From CAYSAD01 sp964428955 (GTDB taxonomy: Bacteria > Patescibacteriota > Saccharimonadia > Saccharimonadales > Saccharimonadaceae), in the NCBI GenBank assembly GCA_964428955.1, contig CAYSAD010000002.1:62001-126000 (forward strand): a stretch of 64,000 nucleotides of DNA, written 5' to 3'. The notes under the pieces are model-generated. The model did not search any database and was not told the origin of the DNA. It worked only from the letters and a program-made list of their open reading frames with translations. The position numbers and the translations under genes are program-made. Positions within the stretch are counted from its first letter, which is position 1. Each line of letters begins with the position of its first letter. Below are positions 59,601 through 64,000 of the stretch, in pieces.

Positions 59601-60418
59601 TTGGCGTTGTTTGCGGCAACATCTTTTAACTGAGAGCCGTTAAGAGCGATAGTGCTACCGACGATAATACCGTTATTGTCGTTGTCACCGGTCTGAACCA
59701 TATATCGGAACGTCAATGCAGATGTGCCTGAACCACTCATATAACTAGCGTAATCAGTAGCGCCGCCGATATTTAGAGCGATGCGTGGAGCGCCACCACT
59801 AGTGTTGACGATAACAGCTTCATCATAGTTAACTGTAAAGTCTAAGTTTTGACCAGTGGTATAGGTAGCATTTGCCGGTACGTTCACAGAACTGACGGTT
59901 GGCGAGGTCGTATCAGTCAGGTCGCCAACTAAACTAATGTTTGTAAGGTTGACGACATCATCAACGGCATTGCCGGAATCAATGAAATATAGTTTCAAAT
60001 TTGCTACATTAGTTGAAGCCGGTAAACCGAGTGAAGATACGGTGCCGCTCTCGTCAGTCGCCTGATTCATGCCGGTTTCTTGGTGACCCTCTACTTTAGC
60101 AATCTGTTGGCGCGTAGTAGTATCATCACCTTTTTGCCAACCATAGGTAAATGAATCACTGTTGTCGAGAGCTTCGGCATCATACGAAAATGATAACTTG
60201 AGATTAGTATATGAGCTCGCATTGATCGGACCAGCCACAAAACTACCGTTGGAAGCGATCTGTTGCGATGCATTAGCATACAGCGATGAGCCAGCGGCAT
60301 GAGCGATTTGATCGGCCACTAAACCGTACATCGGTTGCACGACAAAGGCAAATACGGCAATTACGGTTGATATTGCTCGAAACTTAATCGATGGCATTCG
60401 CCTAATGGTTAAACCCAT
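56651..60418 (-). CDS. Giant Ig-like repeat surface protein with C-terminal anchor
   Basis: 1255 residues from ATG 60418 (GAGGTG eight bases upstream; TATAAT about 50 bases upstream). Signal peptide (about 1-40: FRAISTVIAVFAFVVQPMYGLVADQIAHA), several Ig-like/cadherin-like modules (for example YYVIAAANDNASNPVYVT and YYVKVAASDANGNATYLT in homologous blocks, each with a close Cys pair), a Ser/Thr-rich stalk, and a C-terminal Trp-rich membrane helix (ILGLAWYWWLLILAALAVLWWL) followed by RRRGENAEA. There is no LPXTG. Likely an adhesin for host attachment (inference from architecture). Confidence 0.85.
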   Translation of the reverse strand: MGLTIRRMPSIKFRAISTVIAVFAFVVQPMYGLVADQIAHAAGSSLYANASQQIASNGSFVAGPINASSYTNLKLSFSYDAEALDNSDSFTYGWQKGDDTTTRQQIAKVEGHQETGMNQATDESGTVSSLGLPASTNVANLKLYFIDSGNAVDDVVNLTNISLVGDLTDTTSPTVSSVNVPANATYTTGQNLDFTVNYDEAVIVNTSGGAPRIALNIGGATDYASYMSGSGTSALTFRYMVQTGDNDNNGIIVGSTIALNGSQLKDVAANNANITLNNVGSTVGVLVDTTPTPTLTNGYFALDNTGFNVGFHAHDFKNVSAVTVDLQKADGTSIVKNIGEQDLFNLIDNQPDKEISTPFSVPVAATDSNYWDYGSRVWTSADEPYQAVVTISDDSGTTSIIVKPYTVNEATPGQVFASLLPVVDTISPTISFTNPTRFNDPTYNKYFAVGPNLAITASDASGIKNTSLHVYKADGTPEKYCPLTPGDTTTCDVSGLSQGDYYVIAAANDNASNPVYVTKHFTIDTTKPSVHISAPSDGSYSNTGDFTIEGTASDSLSDIDHVNVYVAHNPWNAGGYEVDSQLANFDSTTGTFTYDANNIPDGDYVIKAVAYDKAGNSRFANSVNLTVDKTAPVATIDGTDPSNKTFNGSTNIDVHVIDDNYSQTDIYRVGSTFHQTYHAPGTYFGLFWLKNGDYKMIVSDIAGNSTTYNFTIHRNDPAITFVNPARFNSGSYNQLFDNIGSIQIHATGDNRAIDNTVVHIYNADGSHSSAWCGAAVSGDTASCDASGLAEGDYYVKVAASDANGNATYLTKDFTIDNTAPAIPTNVTVKAVPSNATIGDNDYTETNKMQVSWSNGGTEPVDHYIYKTWTNIPNTPHNTEATAFTDSTLTTPTRTAYTNAGEGSYYIEIAACDAAGNCSQYTPAYTVNYDVSQPTAILDSQASILSGTVNITGSLTDNTSLDHYNLSLYPASVDLSDGGSHNADRIAVAGGWTTSGSTSVSGTNATIARLLDTTKLTDGAYQVRLGVADSAGHEGVFGTSVVVISFTVDNTAPATPTISYLNPATPTANDSSFTIGGTIADPSDVATFTLYLNGVAIANPTIDSTTGDWRYIYHGPLVEGNYNFSVSAVDAHGNSTDPIDVAAMRTVTVGPFIAPNGSTIPGNGARTSLRSAAATPASTTSPTGVLGAQTSKDDTAILGTQTDKDANNGPVVQASESGWKILGLAWYWWLLILAALAVLWWLIAGFLRRRGENAEA

Positions 60419-60496
60419 ACTGTCTTCACCTCTTCTCCCACACTCCACATGTAGGGATTAGTTTGGCTGTATTATACCATAGGGGAAAGTTCCTGC

Positions 60497-60883
60497 CTAG
60501 AACCCTTTCGTCCGACCCTCCAATTCATGAATCCGGCCATGATCAAGACCATAGTAGTGGGCAATCTCATGCCATAACGTTCGTTTGATCTGTTCGAACA
60601 GCGCTTTTTCATCAGAAACCATTAGTAAAATCTGATTTTTGAACAGCGTAATTTTGTCGGGCAGCATACCGGAAAAGCCATTGCCCTTTTTGGTCAGCGG
60701 AATTCCTTCGAACAATCCCAACAATAAGTGACCCTGTAAATTCATCTTGCGGCGCTGTTCGTCGGTCGGCTCGTCAGCCATGACGATAACGACGTTTTCC
60801 AAGCCTTTTATATATTCCTGCGGCAGCTCATTCATGGCGCGGGTAATGAGTGCGTCGAATTGTTCGTCACTAAGTTGGTTCAT
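60497..60883 (-). CDS. Small zincin-like metallopeptidase
   Basis: 128 residues from ATG 60883. Zinc-binding WHEIAHYYGLDHGRIHEL (HExxHxxGxxH) near 110-120 and the preceding ITLFKNQILL strand match the TTHA0227-like 'metallopeptidase family' of minimal zincins. Substrate unknown. TATACT lies nine bases before the ATG. Confidence 0.88.
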   Translation of the reverse strand: MNQLSDEQFDALITRAMNELPQEYIKGLENVVIVMADEPTDEQRRKMNLQGHLLLGLFEGIPLTKKGNGFSGMLPDKITLFKNQILLMVSDEKALFEQIKRTLWHEIAHYYGLDHGRIHELEGRTKGF

Positions 60884-60911
60884 ACTGTAGAAAGTATAGC
60901 AAAAAATAGTA

Positions 60912-60943
60912 AGGGGCGGTACGCGTATATGCGTATCGCCCCT
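60912..60943 (-). terminator. Terminator of gene at 60973
   Basis: 12-bp stem GGGGCGGTACGC (60913-60924) with 60931-60942, one G-U pair, six-base loop, followed on the minus strand by ttactattttttg. Confidence 0.8.
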
Positions 60944-60972
60944 AGTGGATGGATGGACTCGAAGGCCGCTAC

Positions 60973-61266
60973 TCATACGAGCTTGGGCATACACGCGATG
61001 CGCTGCGCCAGTTCTGAGAGCTTGAAGGGCTGACCTCCGCAGAATCTCGGATCGTCAGTCAGCACTTGCACTTCGTCGAAGAGCTGGAGCAGTTGAGTCG
61101 GCAACCCGCCGTGTGTCTGGTGGGCCATCATGCAGACGTCGTCTATCATGAAGCGGAGTTGGTCGGGCTTGATAGCCACGATTCCATTCTTTTCCATCTT
61201 CACGAGCTGGGCGACCATGTTGCCAACCGCTTCGTTCATGGTCAATCGTTCCATTGTTTGTGTCAT
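60973..61266 (-). CDS. Hypothetical protein, 97 residues
   Basis: Small helical soluble protein, Met-rich (MIDDVCMMAHQTHGGLPTQLLQLF). Not recognised. AGGGAAG before the ATG, and a promoter TTGACA-N17-TATAAC (61341-61369) with a leader of about 65 bases. Confidence 0.68.
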   Translation of the reverse strand: MTQTMERLTMNEAVGNMVAQLVKMEKNGIVAIKPDQLRFMIDDVCMMAHQTHGGLPTQLLQLFDEVQVLTDDPRFCGGQPFKLSELAQRIACMPKLV

Positions 61267-61340
61267 GTCACTTCCCTATCTCTTCGTAGGAGTACTTGGA
61301 AATAACGCTTTACCTAAAGATAACCCTAGATAATACTGTT

Positions 61341-61369
61341 GTTATACGGAATTCCTAACGTAATGTCAA
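61341..61369 (-). promoter_or_regulatory. Promoter of gene at 61266
   Basis: TTGACA (61364-61369 reversed), 17-bp spacer, TATAAC (61341-61346 reversed). Confidence 0.7.
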
Positions 61370-61411
61370 TTAAAACCATGAGCGGATTTGGCATAAGGAA
61401 ATAGCCAGTAC

Positions 61412-61486
61412 ATGTTAGCTGGTATGATCATCGTTCTAACATTTGTCGGCTGGCTCGGTTTCGTGCGCCGCGACATCCAAACTTAA
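61412..61486 (+). CDS. Possible 24-residue membrane peptide
   Basis: ATG 61412 with AAGGAA 11 bases upstream encodes one hydrophobic helix (MLAGMIIVLTFVGWLGFV) ending RRDIQT, TAA at 61484-61486. The positive-inside tail and the isolated intergenic position support it; no promoter was found. It could be chance. Confidence 0.3.
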   Translation: MLAGMIIVLTFVGWLGFVRRDIQT

Positions 61487-61689
61487 TCTTCGGCGAAAGT
61501 AAACCAATCAGGGTCTTTCTCAAGTTCTTCGTCAATCTTCGCCCACTCTTCGGTGAGCGTCGTGCCGTCGGTTTGATCGTCCAGTGTCATGGCGTCAGGT
61601 TCGGCCTGTTCAGCCTGAATCATTTCACGCAGGCCATCGCCTAGTGGATCGATTCTACCAAGTGATAAGCGCCTGTGGTGGAACAGCAT
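61483..61689 (-). CDS. Hypothetical acidic protein, 68 residues
   Basis: Acidic, Glu/Asp-rich (IQAEQAEPDAMTLDDQTDG) after a basic first 12 residues. Its ATG overlaps the stop of the upstream gene (TAATG), which implies coupling. Not recognised. Confidence 0.6.
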   Translation of the reverse strand: MLFHHRRLSLGRIDPLGDGLREMIQAEQAEPDAMTLDDQTDGTTLTEEWAKIDEELEKDPDWFTFAED

Positions 61690-62093
61690 TACTGATCACC
61701 CCCATCAGGCTCTATCATCTCACTATCTCGTCGAACCAACACACGGCCGGACGGATCGATATCGTCTCGATTCGGGCGATTTTCCAGCTCTGACCCTTTA
61801 ATACCTTCACTCGTTTCGTGTTTACCGGTCAAGAGACCACGCATCAGTGCTTCATGTGCAAGATCACGTTCTGCCCGTCGCACCTCCCGATCCGCATTTT
61901 TTGCATCGCTAAGAGGATATTCTTCCCACTTCCAGCCTTCGTCTTGCGGACCATATGTTTCGTCATACGTCTCGTTGAGCGGCTTACCGAAGCCGGTTTC
62001 GTAGAGCATGGTCTGTGTTACATTTTCGCGTAACACTTCCCAATCGTCGTTATCGAATTCGTGATTGTGGCTAGGTGATGGTTGTTCTGGCAT
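61689..62093 (-). CDS. Hypothetical acidic protein, 134 residues
   Basis: Soluble, charged and probably largely disordered (EQPSPSHNHEFDNDDWEVL ... GRVLVRRDSEMIEPDGGDQ). Not recognised. It shares an upstream promoter core with the gene at 23110 (TTTATGCTTAAATGAA), and has no Shine-Dalgarno. First of a coupled pair. Confidence 0.62.
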   Translation of the reverse strand: MPEQPSPSHNHEFDNDDWEVLRENVTQTMLYETGFGKPLNETYDETYGPQDEGWKWEEYPLSDAKNADREVRRAERDLAHEALMRGLLTGKHETSEGIKGSELENRPNRDDIDPSGRVLVRRDSEMIEPDGGDQ

Positions 62094-62120
62094 GTTTATT
62101 TTCTCGCTGTTTACATTTTC

Positions 62121-62149
62121 ATTTAAGCATAAAAGTTATGAAATGTCAA
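62121..62149 (-). promoter_or_regulatory. Promoter of gene at 62093
   Basis: TTGACA (62144-62149 reversed), 17-bp spacer, TTAAAT (62121-62126 reversed) with extended TGC. Near-identical in its -10 half to the promoter at 23137-23165. Confidence 0.68.
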
Positions 62150-62222
62150 CCGTACCGACAACCGACTGCCGCCAGGCATTATGGTATAGTGATGAATAGT
62201 AAATGGTAAGGGGTAAATACAC

Positions 62223-62867
62223 ATGAAGCTTTCAAAAATGGAACTTTTCGAAGCTCAAGCAGCACTACTACTAGCAATCATTTTGCAGGCGGTAGTCTGG
62301 CAAGTCAATCATCACGTACTGTCGGAATTCCAATACGTCATCATTGCAGTCGAAATAGTACTCGCCGTAGTGCTCGGTTTCAGCTCCAGCATAAAAAGCC
62401 TACAAGGCCGCAGTTTGCAACACACGACCGCGACGTTGCTTATCGCCCTTATCACACTGGCAAACTTTGCGGCACTCGGCGTGGTGGTATATGCGTTACT
62501 CGGTGGAAATATTACAAACGGTTTAACACTCCTCGGATCAGCAATCGCTATTTTCTTCACTAACGTTATCGTCTACGGATTATGGTACTGGGAAATCGAT
62601 AGCCCAGGACTGACGAATCATAAATGGTCAAAATCAGACAAGGATTTTCAGTTTACCCAACAAGACCGATCCGGCGACTTTCCAGACTGGAAACCACAAT
62701 TCATTGATTATCTTTATATTTCCGTTATCAACTCATTAAATGGCGCTACGCCTAGTGCGCACCCTGTCACGAAACACGCGAAGATACTGATGGCGACCCA
62801 GGCTATCATCTCTATTTTTACACTTGCCCTGGTCGTGGCGCGCTCTGTTACGATCCTTGGTTCTTAG
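62223..62867 (+). CDS. Polytopic membrane protein (DUF1345-like)
   Basis: 214 residues, about five membrane helices. The C-terminal DYLYISVINSLNGATPSAHPVTKHAKILMATQAIISIFTLALVVAR resembles DUF1345, a family of unknown function. GGTAAGGGG upstream of the ATG and TATAGT around 62184. Confidence 0.65.
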   Translation: MKLSKMELFEAQAALLLAIILQAVVWQVNHHVLSEFQYVIIAVEIVLAVVLGFSSSIKSLQGRSLQHTTATLLIALITLANFAALGVVVYALLGGNITNGLTLLGSAIAIFFTNVIVYGLWYWEIDSPGLTNHKWSKSDKDFQFTQQDRSGDFPDWKPQFIDYLYISVINSLNGATPSAHPVTKHAKILMATQAIISIFTLALVVARSVTILGS

Positions 62868-62871
62868 TCTT

Positions 62872-63093
62872 TTATTCTTCTTCGCCGTGTTTCCGACGAA
62901 AATATTCTGACCCAGCCAGCGTGATGATGATCGCCGCACCACCGACAGCCAGCTTCCAGCCTCGTCCATATGAATCGTCGTATTGATCCTTCACACCCTT
63001 GGACAACTTGCCCTTATACACATCGGGTAATTCAATCCGAAAATCTTCAATATCTTCTGGGCTTTTTGATTGTGGTTCGTGTGATTCTGACAT
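62872..63093 (-). CDS. Small C-tail-anchored membrane protein
   Basis: 73 residues from ATG 63093 (ATG 63099 also possible). Polar acidic N-terminal 45 residues, one helix (LAVGGAAIIITLAG), and a short charged tail (RRKHGEEE). Not recognised. Convergent with the DUF1345-like gene, with four bases between. Confidence 0.6.
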   Translation of the reverse strand: MSESHEPQSKSPEDIEDFRIELPDVYKGKLSKGVKDQYDDSYGRGWKLAVGGAAIIITLAGSEYFRRKHGEEE

Positions 63094-63129
63094 GTTCATT
63101 TTACCGCCATGGTTAATAGAATTATTCTA

Positions 63130-64000
63130 CTATACTCTTTTTTCTAGTGAGACAAGCAGCTTCACGTTTTCAACAATTACTTCTTTTTCATAAGCAAATT
63201 TTTTCTCACTCAATTCATCAGTCAACGTTTCAGTTTTAATTGTTGCCTTGTGCTCTTGAATCGCCTGCTTCAAATCCTCGTCGTCTGTCATCAGGCCAAG
63301 TCCAATGTGGTCATCGACATTCAGCGCCGCATCCTTACGCGCAGCTTGCACATGGCGAACAACTTCACGCATCAGGCCTTCGCGCTTCAATTCCGGCGTC
63401 AGCGTCTCGTCAACAGCAACCTCTTTGCCGGTTTTGACGACTTTGACGTTTAACTCGTCCTGCAGGATTGACTCATAGTCAACAAACTCGCCAAGTTTCG
63501 GCACACTAACGCTGGCCAGCGGCTGACGGACCTTGAGGCCGGCTTTGGCTCGTAAGCTGAGTCCTTCGTTGACGTAGGCGCGAACTTCTTCCATTTCGTC
63601 CATGACGAGTTGGTCAACACGACCAGCCGATAGCCAATCCTTTAAATGAATCGATTCTTTATCTCCGGTCAGCTTATGGTAGAGCTCTTCGGCCAGGAAT
63701 GGCGTAAATGGTGCCAATATATAAGCAAGGCGTGTTAGTACGTAATGTAGCGTCGTATAGGCCTCATTCTTGTCACTGTCATCTTCGCTCTTCCAGAAAC
63801 GACGACGTGAACGGCGAACAAACCAGTTACTGGCGTCGTCGAGGAACGGCAAAATCGGCGTAAGCGCATCAGGAATATTGTATTCATCCATATGTTTTTC
63901 GACTTCACCGCCTAGTTGGTGAAGTCGCGACACAATCCAAATATCAAGCGGATTTTTTAGGTCTTCAAGCGGATCTTTTAACTCACCATCGAACTCCCAA
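63130..64000 (-). CDS. ileS: Isoleucyl-tRNA synthetase, C-terminal part
   Basis: 290 residues of the 3' end are visible; the gene runs off the right edge (frame open from 64000, WEFDGELKDPLEDLKNPLDIW). NWFVRRSRRRFWKSEDD and LAPFTPFLAEELYHKL are the IleRS anticodon-binding motifs. The C-terminal domain (VQAARKDAALNVDDHIGLGL ... LVSLEKRV) resembles the longer eukaryote/archaeal-like IleRS form, without the bacterial zinc ribbon. Confidence 0.92.
   Translation of the reverse strand, partial: WEFDGELKDPLEDLKNPLDIWIVSRLHQLGGEVEKHMDEYNIPDALTPILPFLDDASNWFVRRSRRRFWKSEDDSDKNEAYTTLHYVLTRLAYILAPFTPFLAEELYHKLTGDKESIHLKDWLSAGRVDQLVMDEMEEVRAYVNEGLSLRAKAGLKVRQPLASVSVPKLGEFVDYESILQDELNVKVVKTGKEVAVDETLTPELKREGLMREVVRHVQAARKDAALNVDDHIGLGLMTDDEDLKQAIQEHKATIKTETLTDELSEKKFAYEKEVIVENVKLLVSLEKRV

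Noticed and set aside
1..64000. tRNA or rRNA genes and CRISPR arrays
   Set aside because: I looked through the intergenic gaps by eye and saw no cloverleaf with a GTTC-type T-arm, no rRNA signature and no regularly spaced short repeats. A tRNAscan or Infernal run would settle it.

Overview
The window looks like a chromosomal segment of a Candidatus Saccharibacteria (TM7, Patescibacteria/CPR) genome of middling G+C. I infer this from the gene mix: translation and envelope genes in small, tightly packed operons; a pared-down rpsB-tsf-frr-uppS-rseP-proS cluster without pyrH, cdsA or dxr; many short or secreted hypothetical proteins; and peptidoglycan genes (murD, murI, ftsEX, a PcsB-like CHAP hydrolase). 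Both RF1 (PAT motif) and RF2 (SPF motif) are present and TGA stops are common, so the code is standard, unlike Gracilibacteria or Absconditabacteria. No rRNA, tRNA, CRISPR array or complete insertion sequence was found. No gene-free stretch exceeds about 300 bases.

Layout. 1-2195: small membrane proteins, a ZIP metal transporter and a DUF4342 protein. 2243-7621: an accessory island, clearly A+T-rich from about 3350 onward. A leftward pair (EcoRI-type adenine methyltransferase, then DUF262-HNH nuclease) diverges from a rightward operon. That operon starts with a STAS-plus-GHKL ATPase, a DUF4325 STAS-like protein and a two-helix membrane protein, overlapping one another, followed by a small membrane protein and a helical protein. 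A nested inverted repeat and a start-codon hairpin lie between the two arms. 7672-9034: a VOC protein, the tail of a broken second VOC gene, an 18-residue basic peptide gene and an FMN reductase. 9222-21272: DUF2207 protein, glyS, recO, a soluble two-component pair, xseAB, a flippase-like membrane protein, a Trm11-like methylase and a pilin-NHL propeller fusion. 21408-41257: rpmA, a response regulator, ctpA, the CHAP hydrolase, ftsXE, prfB, murI, murD, an M16 peptidase, secA, hpf, serS, an ABC exporter, lysS and greA. 41346-56566: proS, CPBP protease, rseP, uppS, frr, tsf, rpsB, rpmE, prfA, prmC, htrA, lepB, parAB, rplU, galU and a CAP protein. 56651-64000: a giant Ig-like surface protein, a small zincin, several hypothetical genes and the 3' part of ileS.

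How the genes work together. Most of the window serves translation (four complete aminoacyl-tRNA synthetases and part of a fifth, both release factors with PrmC, Frr, EF-Ts, ribosomal proteins, Hpf) and the cell surface (SecA, LepB, RseP, HtrA, CtpA, FtsEX-CHAP, large secreted proteins). The island is the likeliest defence or selfish module.

A genome-wide habit is visible. At least thirteen genes carry a -10 box (TATAAT, TATACT, TACAAT and similar) exactly six bases before the start codon. This puts transcription start on the A of ATG, so these mRNAs should be leaderless. I used this pattern to choose several starts.
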